A stretch of 64,000 bases of DNA from assembly GCA_963745675.1 (NCBI GenBank), contig CAVUYM010000018.1, forward strand, positions 1-64,000. The letters are read 5' to 3'. This DNA is from JAUIIK01 sp963745675. Its GTDB lineage: Bacteria; Chloroflexota; Chloroflexia; Thermomicrobiales; CFX8. Numbering within the stretch: position 1 is the first letter of the stretch; every line of letters starts with the position of its first letter. Positions 25,848 through 33,760 of the stretch are shown here, one piece after another. The position numbers and the translations under genes are program-made. The notes below the pieces were generated by a model. It worked only from the letters and a program-made list of their open reading frames with translations, did no database searches and had not been told where the DNA came from.

Positions 25848-26969
25848 GTGACCGATCTTCCGCCGCTTGCGCACGCCGACCATGTCGGCAGCCTGATCCG
25901 CCCGCCGGCCCTGATGACGGCCTGGCGCGAGGCCGAGGAGGGCCGCCTGGACGCGGACGGGCTGCGCGCCGTCCAGGACGAGGCGATCCGCGAGGCGGTC
26001 GCGATGCAGGAATCGCTGGGCCTGTCGGTGGTCACCGACGGCGAGTTCCGGCGCGGCGGCTGGTCGCGCGGCTTCCTGGAGGCGGTCGGCGCCTTCACCT
26101 TCGCGCCGTCGAAGCTGACCTTCCACAACGACGCGGGCGTCGCCACCCCGGCGCCGGCCCCGGTCGCGACCGGCAGGATCGAGCGCCGCCGGCCGATCGT
26201 GGTCGACGACTACAGCTTCCTCGCCGGGGTCACGTCGCAGACCGCCAAGGTGACCATGCCGACCCCCTCGCACATGCATTTCGGCCATTTCGGCGCGGCG
26301 GCCGACAAGTCGATCTACCCCGACATGGAGGCCTATTGGGCGGACATGGCCGCGGTCTACCGGCAGGAGATCGCGGCGCTGGGCGAAGCCGGCTGCACCC
26401 TGCTCCAGCTCGACGAGGTGCCGCTGACCCTGTGCTGCGACGACACCAACCGGCGCATCGCCCAGGAGAACGGCGAGGACCCCGAGGCGCTGATCGGCCG
26501 CTACATCGACGCGATCAACGAGGCGGTCGCCGACCGGCCCAGGGACATGCGCGTCCTGCTCCATCTGTGCCGGGGCAACATGCAGGGGCTGTGGATGGGC
26601 GACGGCAGCTACGCGCCGATCGCCGAGCGGCTGTTCGGCGAGACCGACGTCGACGGCTTCCTGATGGAATACGATTCGCCCCGGGCCGGCGACTTCGCGC
26701 CGCTGCGCTACCTGGCGCCGGGCAAGATCGCCTATCTGGGGCTGGTCAGCACCAAGAACCCGGCGGTCGAGGCCAAGGACGACTTGAAGCGCCGGCTGGA
26801 GGAGGCCGCCCGCCACACGGACATGAGCCGGCTCGGCCTGTGCCCGCAATGCGGCTTCGGCAGCTCGGCCATGTCCAAGTTCAACGTCACCGACAACCCG
26901 ATGACCCTCGACATCGAGAAGGCCAAGCTGGCGCGGATCGTCGAGGTCAGCCGGGAGGTATGGCCGTAG
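25848..26969 (+). CDS. Cobalamin-independent methionine synthase II family protein (MetE C-domain-like)
   Basis: A 373-residue stand-alone MetE-C/UROD-fold protein. The zinc-site elements of MetE are visible: HLCRGN (His and Cys) and CPQCGFGSS (Cys). HADHVGSLIRPPALM, VTDGEFRRGGW and LLQLDEVPLT are family blocks. It lacks the MetE N-terminal domain. Such proteins include cobalt-free methyltransferases and catabolic demethylase-like enzymes rather than true methionine synthases. GTG 25848 with GAGAGG upstream is the likely start; earlier starts fall within the repeat leader. LysR site 2 and leader copy 1 suggest co-regulation with the TRAP and sulfatase genes. Confidence 0.9.
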   Translation: MTDLPPLAHADHVGSLIRPPALMTAWREAEEGRLDADGLRAVQDEAIREAVAMQESLGLSVVTDGEFRRGGWSRGFLEAVGAFTFAPSKLTFHNDAGVATPAPAPVATGRIERRRPIVVDDYSFLAGVTSQTAKVTMPTPSHMHFGHFGAAADKSIYPDMEAYWADMAAVYRQEIAALGEAGCTLLQLDEVPLTLCCDDTNRRIAQENGEDPEALIGRYIDAINEAVADRPRDMRVLLHLCRGNMQGLWMGDGSYAPIAERLFGETDVDGFLMEYDSPRAGDFAPLRYLAPGKIAYLGLVSTKNPAVEAKDDLKRRLEEAARHTDMSRLGLCPQCGFGSSAMSKFNVTDNPMTLDIEKAKLARIVEVSREVWP

Positions 26970-27065
26970 CCGCGCCCGCGCCGTCGGTGCGGCGGCGGGA
27001 CGGCCGGTCGGGCACGGTCATCGCCTGGCGGGACATACCGCGAGAGGCATCCACCGTTATACAGA

Positions 27066-27155
27066 ATGAGCATAGTTTGCCGGGAAATTGGCATTACCCG
27101 AGGCGGCGCCGCTATGGAATGAAGGGGCGCACAGTGGGTGCGCAGGCACGATTCC
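27066..27155. repeat. 90-nt leader repeat, copy 2
   Basis: Gap-free copy of 25708-25797 upstream of the sulfatase gene. In this copy GCGCAC and GTGCGC (27126-27142) can form a small perfect hairpin. In copy 1 that hairpin is disturbed, arguing against a strictly conserved RNA stem. Confidence 0.75.
27070..27098 (+). promoter_or_regulatory. LysR-type operator, site 3 (sulfatase)
   Basis: GCATAGT (27070-27076) and GGCATTACC (27090-27098), spaced exactly as in the other two sites, 69 nt before the sulfatase ATG. Confidence 0.65.
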
Positions 27156-27167
27156 GGCGGCAGGTCC

Positions 27168-28772
27168 ATGACTAGCTCTCAACCCAATTTCATCCTCTTC
27201 GTCACCGACCAACAGCGGGCGGACCATCTCAGCTGCTACGGCAATCCGCTGCTGAACACGCCCCACATCGACGGTCTCGCGGCCCGGGGCACGCGTTTCG
27301 ACAAGTTCTATGTCGCCGCGCCGGTTTGTCAGCCGAACCGCGCGACGATCATGACGGGGCGCATGCCGACCTTGCACGGGGTCCGGCAGAACGGCATTGC
27401 GCTGGGACTAGACGCGACTTGCTTCACCCATTTGTTGCAGGCTGCCGGCTACCGGACCGGCCTTTTCGGCAAGGCGCATCTGCAGAACTTCACTGGCCAG
27501 CCGGCGGGCTTTCCGGCGAGTTTCCCGGAGGGCTATACGCCGCCGCCGCACGACCTGTCGGAGGCCGTCTCTCACGCAAGGGTCGGACCGATGTACGACC
27601 GCGAGCTCAACTCGGAGACGAGCACCGATCCGGAGGGCGACGAGGCCCTGGGGCCATTCTATGGGTTCGAGCGGTTCCGCATCTGCACCTGGCATGGGGA
27701 CGACGTCGGCGGGCACTATACTGCTTGGTTGAACGAACGCCTGCCCGAGGCCGATTCGCTGCGCAGCCGGGTCAATCCTAAGCCCGACTCGCGCTATGAC
27801 GCTCCTCAGACGCGGTGGTCGCGCATCCCCGAGGAGCTCTATCCGACGAATTACGTCGCCGACATGACGATCGACTTCCTGCGCGAGCAGGCGGCCGGCG
27901 GCGACCCTTTCTTCGTCCAGTGCTCCTTTCCGGATCCGCACCACCCCTTCACGCCGCCGGGCAAGTACTGGGACATGTACGACCCGGCCGACGTGGCCCT
28001 GCCGCGGTCCTTCCACGAGCGCGCCAAGGATGCGCCGCCGCCCCTGCAGTATCTCCACGACGTGTTCGCGCGCGGCGAGGCGGACCGCCGCTGGGTCGTG
28101 CCCTATGCCGTGACGGAAAGCGAGGCACGTCAAATCACCGCCGTGACATACGGCATGGTGGCGCTGATCGACGACGCCGTCGGCCGGGTCCTCGCCACGC
28201 TCGACGAGCTTGGGATGGCCGAGAATACGGTCATCCTCTTCACCAGCGATCACGGCGACTGGATGGGTGACCATGGAATCATGCAGAAGGGCCCGCTGCA
28301 CTATCAGGGACTGATCCGGGTGCCCTTCATCTGGGCCGATACGCCCGATCGCGCGGAAGCTGCGACCGTCGATGGTCTCGCCGGCACGCTCGACATGGCG
28401 CGCTCCATCCTGATGCGGGCCGGCTTGGCGCCGCCGATCGGCATGCAGGGCCAGAACCTCAACGACATCGTCTCGGACGGCGGCACGTCGCGACACGACG
28501 GCATCCTCATCGAGCAGCAGACGACGATGCCCTATCTCGGTCTCGACAGGGCCGTGCGGCTCCGGACCTTCGTCGATGCCGAATGGCGGTTGACCCTGTG
28601 GGAAGGCTACGAATGGGGCGAGCTCTATAACCTGCAGGAAGATCCGGACGAACTCGTCAATCTCTGGTCCGACCCCGGGCACTTGGGTATCCGGCGCTCC
28701 CTGATGGAGCGCGCGATTCGCAAGATGATCGAGCTGCAGGACCTGTCGCCGCCACAGGTGAGCGTCGGATGA
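27168..28772 (+). CDS. Type I sulfatase
   Basis: A 534-residue sulfatase/alkaline-phosphatase-superfamily hydrolase. The metal-binding N-terminus is LFVTDQQRADHLSCYGNPLL. The formylglycine motif is Cys54 in CQPNRATIMTGR (CxPxR), and late metal residues lie in LFTSDHGDWMGDHG. No signal peptide, so desulfation is predicted in the cytoplasm after uptake. ATG 27168 begins the conserved part. It is a clear paralogue of the sulfatase at 44899-46491. Association with a TRAP transporter and LysR regulon suggests import and desulfation of an organosulfate; the substrate is unproven. Confidence 0.93.
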   Translation: MTSSQPNFILFVTDQQRADHLSCYGNPLLNTPHIDGLAARGTRFDKFYVAAPVCQPNRATIMTGRMPTLHGVRQNGIALGLDATCFTHLLQAAGYRTGLFGKAHLQNFTGQPAGFPASFPEGYTPPPHDLSEAVSHARVGPMYDRELNSETSTDPEGDEALGPFYGFERFRICTWHGDDVGGHYTAWLNERLPEADSLRSRVNPKPDSRYDAPQTRWSRIPEELYPTNYVADMTIDFLREQAAGGDPFFVQCSFPDPHHPFTPPGKYWDMYDPADVALPRSFHERAKDAPPPLQYLHDVFARGEADRRWVVPYAVTESEARQITAVTYGMVALIDDAVGRVLATLDELGMAENTVILFTSDHGDWMGDHGIMQKGPLHYQGLIRVPFIWADTPDRAEAATVDGLAGTLDMARSILMRAGLAPPIGMQGQNLNDIVSDGGTSRHDGILIEQQTTMPYLGLDRAVRLRTFVDAEWRLTLWEGYEWGELYNLQEDPDELVNLWSDPGHLGIRRSLMERAIRKMIELQDLSPPQVSVG

Positions 28773-28831
28773 ATTGGCTTGGCGCGGCATCGTCACGTTA
28801 ACGGCGCGGATCCAATCAATTGCGCTGGCGA

Positions 28832-29065
28832 ATGATCCAGCTCAGCTTCAAACGCCATCGCTTCCCGCCGTCGATCATGCGCCACTCGATTTGGCTCTAT
28901 GCCCGCTTCACGCTCAGTCTGCGCGACGTCGAGGAGATGCTCGCTGAGCGGGGCCTGGATGTGTCCTACGAAACCATCCGTAGGTGGTTCGTGAAATTCG
29001 GACCGGTGATCGCCACCAACCTTCGACGCCAGCGACCCACGCCCAGCGTCCAGATGCCAACGTGA
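28832..29065 (+). pseudogene. IS6-family transposase 5' fragment
   Basis: The N-terminal third of an IS6 transposase: SFKRHRFPPSIMRHSIWLYA, FTLSLRDVEEMLAERGLDVS and IRRWFVKFGPVIATNLRRQR. It ends shortly before the catalytic domain. It abuts a reverse-strand fragment of another IS6 element starting at 29093, so both were truncated at this junction. The SFKRHR N-terminus matches the fragments at 41773-41960 and 60403-60495. Confidence 0.85.
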
Positions 29066-29092
29066 GGACGGACGAGGTCGTTGCCGCCGCAG

Positions 29093-29334
29093 CTATTTCG
29101 CAAACGCCGGGCCGAACTTCAGGACCCACCGCCGGATCGTTTCGTAGGATACGTCGAGCCCTCGCTCGGCGAGTAGCTCTTCCGCATCTCGGTAGCTCAA
29201 GGTGAAACGCAGATAGAGCCAGACTGAATGTTGGATCACGCTAGGTGGATATTGATGTCGGGCATAGGAGATCGAGGGCATGGGCCGATGCTACGCAACC
29301 GCTCCCGGCACGGCCATCCTTCCCGTGACAGTTC
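29093..29334 (-). pseudogene. IS6-family transposase 5' fragment with terminal repeat
   Basis: Reverse-strand N-terminus MPSISYARHQYPPSVIQHSV followed by YRDAEELLAERGLDVSYETI and RRWVLKFGPAFAK, ending at the junction. It is the same IS type as 4346-5156 but without the early indel. The flank 29313-29334 retains the terminal repeat (reverse complement contains ACTGTCACGGGAA). The 3' two thirds are missing. Confidence 0.85.
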
Positions 29335-29350
29335 CCTGCAAACCCCACAA

Positions 29351-29406
29351 CCGCCATCGCTCACAATCACCTTGGCAAGGAGGGGGCGTTCATAGATGTC
29401 GGTGCC
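29351..29406. repeat. Partial copy of the hairpin repeat
   Basis: Aligns gap-free with 6643-6698: shared CCGCCATCGCTCACAATCAC loop and the GGGGGCGTTCATAGATG arm. The left arm present at 6615-6639 is absent here. It is adjacent to the IS6 end at 29334. The rest of the 28773-29549 gap contains only IS fragments. Confidence 0.7.
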
Positions 29407-29549
29407 GGCGACCCTGTCCGGTCGGCGACTGACCCGCGACCGTCCGATTCGAGTCGGTCCGGACATTCGAGGATGCGGTCGGTATAATGGCTCTCGGGGA
29501 TCGGCGCGATGCCGGCGGCCCCTTTTCCCGAGCCTTTCTAGCGGCCTTG

Positions 29550-30572
29550 ATGACAGCTCAGCCTTCGCCCACATCGTACCCGACCCGCCCCGACCAGGCG
29601 GCGAGTCTCGTGGTCCTGTCGTCGATCGCCCGGTTCATCGACATCTTCGGCGATCCCTGGTCGGTGCTGCTGCTGCGCGATGTCTATCTCGGCGTCACCC
29701 GGTTCGAGGAGTTTCAGAAGCACCTCGGGATAACGCGTCAGACGTTGAGCAACCGTCTCCAGACCTTCCAGGACAATGGCATCCTGGTGCGGGTGCCGTA
29801 TCAGGACCGCCCGGCTCGCTACGAGTACCGGCTGACGGAAAAGGGACGGGAACTCGGCGACTTCGCCCTGATGATCTGGGTCTGGCAGAACCGGTGGGCC
29901 GGGCCCCACAGCCTGCTGCCGCGCATCCTCCGCCATCGGACCTGCGGGTATTTCCTCGTACCGCAGATGGTCTGCGCCGCTTGCCGCAGCCCGCTCGAGC
30001 TCGCCGACATCTCGGTCGAAGCCGGGCCAGGCCGGATCGAGGCGCCGCGGCTCAGGGGGCGGGGCCGGCGCTGGGCAGCGCTCGAGGCGCGCCGGGACGG
30101 GACGCCGGGCCAGAACCTGCTCAAGGGCACCTACGTGATCGGCGACCGCTGGAGCAACCTGATCCTCGCGAGCGTCCTGCTCGGAATCCGCTCTTTCGAC
30201 GCCATGGTCTCGGTGCTGGGCATCTCCACCAACATCCTGTCGCATCGGCTGAAGATCTGCGTCGAGGTCGGTCTGCTCGCCGAACCGACCTACAACGCTG
30301 ACGCCCGCGCTTACGACTACGGCCTGACCGGTATGAGCCGGGAACTGTTGCCCCTGTTTCTGTCAATTTCGGAGTGGAGTGACAGGTGGCTTCGGCCGGA
30401 GGGAGCGGCGTTGCCGGTTTGGCGGCACGACCTGTGCGGCAACCGGCTCGAACCCCTGGTGACCGGACGCTGTTGCGGCCAGCCCGTCCACTTGGCCGAC
30501 GTACGGTTCCAGCCGCCCGGGCCGCCTGTGGCTATTTCATCAGGCCCAGCGTCTTCGGCAGCCACAGAGTAA
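29550..30572 (+). CDS. Tandem HxlR-type transcriptional regulator
   Basis: A 340-residue protein with two HxlR winged helix-turn-helix domains. The first spans about 25-120 (IFGDPWSVLLLRDVYLGVTR, HLGITRQTLSNRLQTFQDNG). The second spans about 190-285 (VIGDRWSNLILASVLLGIRS, VLGISTNILSHRLKICVEVG). Each is followed by a small Cys-containing segment (CAACRSP; CGNRLEPLVTGRCCGQPV) that could bind zinc. Most HxlR proteins have one domain and dimerise, so this may be a built-in dimer. ATG 29550 starts the conserved protein. It overlaps the convergent dctM gene by 41 nt. Confidence 0.85.
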   Translation: MTAQPSPTSYPTRPDQAASLVVLSSIARFIDIFGDPWSVLLLRDVYLGVTRFEEFQKHLGITRQTLSNRLQTFQDNGILVRVPYQDRPARYEYRLTEKGRELGDFALMIWVWQNRWAGPHSLLPRILRHRTCGYFLVPQMVCAACRSPLELADISVEAGPGRIEAPRLRGRGRRWAALEARRDGTPGQNLLKGTYVIGDRWSNLILASVLLGIRSFDAMVSVLGISTNILSHRLKICVEVGLLAEPTYNADARAYDYGLTGMSRELLPLFLSISEWSDRWLRPEGAALPVWRHDLCGNRLEPLVTGRCCGQPVHLADVRFQPPGPPVAISSGPASSAATE

Positions 30573-31854
30573 TCGCCGGGGCGACCGTCAGCAGGACCAG
30601 CCGCACGATGTCGGCGCCGAGAAACGGCAGCGTGCCACGGAAGATCGACTTGAGCGGCACGTGGGGCGCCATCTTGTGCAACACGAAGACGTTGAGCCCG
30701 ATCGGCGGCGTGATCATGCCGATCTCGATAACCATGACGTTGATCACGCCCCACCAGATCGGGTCGAGCCCCAGCTTGACGATGACGGGAAACACGAAGG
30801 GCAGCGTGATGACCATCGCCGAGATCGTCTCGAAGATGGACCCCAGCACGATGTACATCGCCAGGAACAGGAAGACGACGACGATCGGCGCGACGTCGAG
30901 CGAGCCAATCCAGTGGACGAGAACTTCCGGCAGCTCCGACAGGGTCAGGGCATAGGTGAATATCTGCGCGCCGACGATGACGAGGTAGATCACCGCGGTC
31001 GTCGACCCGGCTTCGAACAGGACCTGCCATAACGCCTTGCTGTCGAAGCGCGACCGATACGCCCAGATCGTGAAGGTGAAGACCGTGCCGATCGCGGCGG
31101 ATTCGTTGACCGTGAAGACGCCGGAATAGATGCCGCCGGCAACGAGGATGACCAGGATGACGACGGTCTTGGTCGCGTATAGTTCGGCGAAGCGCTGCCG
31201 CCATGGCATCCGCTCGCCCCTCGGCGCCGCATCCGGCCGCAAGCGAACCAGGACGCTGATCGACAGGAAGTGGAACAGGACCGCGATCAGGCCCGGGATG
31301 AGCGCGGCGGCGAACAAGGTCAGGATGAACTGGTCGGTCAGGAAGCCGTAAACGACCATCACGATCGATGGCGGGATCAGCATGCCGAGCGTGCCGCCGG
31401 CGGCGATCGATCCCGCGGCCAGTCCCGGCTCGTAGCCCCGGCTGGTCATTTCCGGCAGCGCCACGCGCGACATGGTCGCGGCGGTGGCCAGCGAAGACCC
31501 GCAGACCGCCCCGAAGCCGGCGCAGGCGCCGATCGTCGCGAAGGTCAGGCCGCCCCTGAAATGCCCGAGGAAAGAATTGATCAGCCGGTAGAGATCACCC
31601 GATAGGCCCGCCGCGCTCGCAAAGGTCCCCATCAGGATGAACAGGGGCAGGAGCGCGAGCTCCTTGTTGCTGAAGGCGCCGGCCGGCTCGGTGGCGAGCA
31701 GCTGCAGCGCGGGGCCCCAGCCGGCCAGTGCGGTGACGCCGATCACGCCGGTCGCGCCGAGGGCGATGCCGATCGGGAAGTGGAACAGGATGAGAAAGAT
31801 CAGCAGCGCAAAGAGGAGGGCGCCGATGATCGGCGCTTCAAGCCCCACGTCCAA
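30532..31854 (-). CDS. dctM: TRAP transporter large permease (DctM), second system
   Basis: A 440-residue DctM protein with about twelve membrane segments and family blocks LLPLFILMGTFASAAGLSGD, AGFGAVCGSSLATAATMSR, GGTLGMLIPPSIVMVVYGF and EIGMITPPIGLNVFVLHKM. The operon order dctP, dctQ, dctM on the reverse strand matches the usual layout and differs from the first system, where dctQ is last. Its 3' end overlaps the tandem HxlR gene. Confidence 0.94.
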   Translation of the reverse strand: MDVGLEAPIIGALLFALLIFLILFHFPIGIALGATGVIGVTALAGWGPALQLLATEPAGAFSNKELALLPLFILMGTFASAAGLSGDLYRLINSFLGHFRGGLTFATIGACAGFGAVCGSSLATAATMSRVALPEMTSRGYEPGLAAGSIAAGGTLGMLIPPSIVMVVYGFLTDQFILTLFAAALIPGLIAVLFHFLSISVLVRLRPDAAPRGERMPWRQRFAELYATKTVVILVILVAGGIYSGVFTVNESAAIGTVFTFTIWAYRSRFDSKALWQVLFEAGSTTAVIYLVIVGAQIFTYALTLSELPEVLVHWIGSLDVAPIVVVFLFLAMYIVLGSIFETISAMVITLPFVFPVIVKLGLDPIWWGVINVMVIEIGMITPPIGLNVFVLHKMAPHVPLKSIFRGTLPFLGADIVRLVLLTVAPAITLWLPKTLGLMK

Positions 31855-31902
31855 CCTCTCCTTCGCCCCGGTGCGGGCGCATCGCGCTGGTCCGCCGGCG
31901 GG

Positions 31903-32403
31903 TCATGTGGCGGTGTCCCTGGTATCGTCGTCGTCCGGCGCACGCCAGTTCGCGACGACGTTGAGCAATTGGATCGCTGCGGTCAGGCCGAGCAACGCTG
32001 CGGTCGCGTACCAGAAGGGATAGAGCGGAATCGCGAGGACCCAGGTCTGGCGGTGTTCTTCTGCGATCTCGCCCGCGTAGCGCCAAAACTGCGTCACGAT
32101 CAGGATGAGGAAGATGGCGATCGAGATGTCGGACAACGTGTCGAGGAATCGGCGCATGGTGGGCCCGAGCACGCTGCCGGCGAAACGGATGCCGACGTGC
32201 GGCCGTCCCCAGGCGGCCGACACGAAGGTCGCGGCGATGATGATCGGCAGAAGCGCCTCGGCGATATCGCCTTGCCCCTCGATCGGCGCGTTGAACAGCC
32301 ACCGCAGGACCACGTCGGCGACGGTCAGCAGTGCGATGAGGAACAGTCCCGCCATCGAGATGATACCGGCGAGACGTGTGAAATAGACGGCGCTCGATTT
32401 CAC
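31903..32403 (-). CDS. dctQ: TRAP transporter small permease (DctQ), second system
   Basis: A 166-residue DctQ subunit with four membrane segments (IISMAGLFLIALLTVADVVL, ALLPIIIAATFVSAAWG) and an acidic tail DDDDTRD. It is 84 nt from the receptor gene and 48 nt from dctM. No unusual features. Confidence 0.88.
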   Translation of the reverse strand: MKSSAVYFTRLAGIISMAGLFLIALLTVADVVLRWLFNAPIEGQGDIAEALLPIIIAATFVSAAWGRPHVGIRFAGSVLGPTMRRFLDTLSDISIAIFLILIVTQFWRYAGEIAEEHRQTWVLAIPLYPFWYATAALLGLTAAIQLLNVVANWRAPDDDDTRDTAT

Positions 32404-32487
32404 GGGCCGGGTCTTCTTGCTGCGTGGCGATCAGGCGTGAACGCGGTCGACCGGCCCACGCCGGGGCGCGGGCCGGTCCGGTGCAGG

Positions 32488-33495
32488 CTACTTGCGATTG
32501 GCGCGAATGTCCTTGAGGACCTGAACGTACGCCGACCAGAGCTTCGCGCCGGCATGCTTCTTGATGCCGGCCAGGATCGGTTCGAACGCCTTGTCCATCT
32601 TCGCGATGTCGGCGGCACTGGCATAGGTCAAAGTCTGATTCGGGTCCGCCTTGATCTTGGCGATCGCCTGCTTGGTCGCTTCGTCGGATGCCTTGCCCTG
32701 CAGATCGGCCATCATTTGGCCGCTCTTGGCGATCGCCGCCTTGGCCTTGGCCGACAGCCCGGCATAGGTGCCCTTGTTCATCGCGATGATCAGCGGGAGC
32801 ACGCCCCAAGAGGTAATGAAGTGATGCTTGGTGACCTCCAGGATCTTGAAGGTCTTCGCGGCGTTCCATTCCGACACCGAGCCCTTGAGCAGGCCGCGGG
32901 TGATGTTCTCGGCGACCCGGGTCGGCGGCATGCCGACCGGCACGGCGCCCATCGCCTTGACGATCTCGTTCTGGACGCTGCCGCCCGAGCGAAGCTTTAG
33001 CCCCTTGAGGTCGGCCACCGACTTCACCGGAACGGTCGTATGCACCGAATACGCGCCGGTGGTGAAGATGCCGACGACCTTGATCTTGTCGAGGCCGCCC
33101 AGCAGGCCCTTTTCGTAGAGCCGCCAGGTCGCCTGCGAGCCCTCGATCGCATCGCGCGCCATGTTGGGGGCCTGGAAGATCGCCATGTCCGGGAAGGTGC
33201 CGGGCGTGTAGCTCGGCACGACAAAGCCGATATCCATGACCTCGCCCTGGACCAGCTTGTACTGCGCCCTCGGATTGCGGCCCAACGAGCCGCCGAAGAA
33301 GAACTTGATCTTGGCGGTGCCACCCGACGCGCCATCGAACCACTTGGCCCACGGAATGAGGACTTTTTGGACGACGTTCGCCCGCTGACTGAAGAACAGC
33401 CCGAATCGCAACTCCTTGGCCTCGGCGTGCGCCGCACCGATGCTCGCGCCCAACACCACGGCGGCCGCGAAACTCGACCAAATCGCCCCATTCAT
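32488..33495 (-). CDS. dctP: TRAP transporter substrate-binding protein (DctP), second system
   Basis: A 335-residue receptor with Sec signal (FAAAVVLGASIGAAHAEA) and DctP blocks ELRFGLFFSQRANVVQ, GEVMDIGFVVPSYTPGTFPD, LKGLKLRSGGSVQNEIVKAM and GSVSEWNAAKTFKILEVTKH. ATG 33495 has GGGAGGAAG upstream, so the longer open frame to 33663 is rejected. It diverges from the carotenoid-oxygenase gene and probably supplies that pathway. Its intergenic region also contains GTTATGCAAGTTT, half of the motif shared by the neighbouring operons. Confidence 0.93.
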   Translation of the reverse strand: MNGAIWSSFAAAVVLGASIGAAHAEAKELRFGLFFSQRANVVQKVLIPWAKWFDGASGGTAKIKFFFGGSLGRNPRAQYKLVQGEVMDIGFVVPSYTPGTFPDMAIFQAPNMARDAIEGSQATWRLYEKGLLGGLDKIKVVGIFTTGAYSVHTTVPVKSVADLKGLKLRSGGSVQNEIVKAMGAVPVGMPPTRVAENITRGLLKGSVSEWNAAKTFKILEVTKHHFITSWGVLPLIIAMNKGTYAGLSAKAKAAIAKSGQMMADLQGKASDEATKQAIAKIKADPNQTLTYASAADIAKMDKAFEPILAGIKKHAGAKLWSAYVQVLKDIRANRK

Positions 33496-33705
33496 CGCAC
33501 TTCCTCCCATAAAGGTTCTTCTGGAACGGACTCTATGGTCAATGGGTTCGGTTATGCAAGTTTTCTTGCGCCGTTTCACCCGATGAATGCACCGGCGAGC
33601 TGCCCGGCTGGCCAAGTCTCGGAAAAGGTCCAGTCTCGACGTCATATCACGTGCAAACGACAAGATATCCCGCCCGGCGACGCTTGCGTCGGCAGGTGTT
33701 TGGAC

Positions 33706-33729
33706 ATAAAGTCTAGTTGTGAAAGTTGA
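33706..33729 (+). promoter_or_regulatory. Shared 24-nt motif, site 1 (carotenoid oxygenase)
   Basis: ATAAAGTCTAGTT followed by GTGAAAGTTGA, 31 nt before the oxygenase ATG. It matches 38783-38760 (reverse strand) at 22 of 24 positions and the site before the CoA-transferase at 17 of 24. The regulator is unknown. Confidence 0.6.
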
Positions 33730-33760
33730 ATGCCACCTCCGTCACTGAAAGGTCGCTGCT

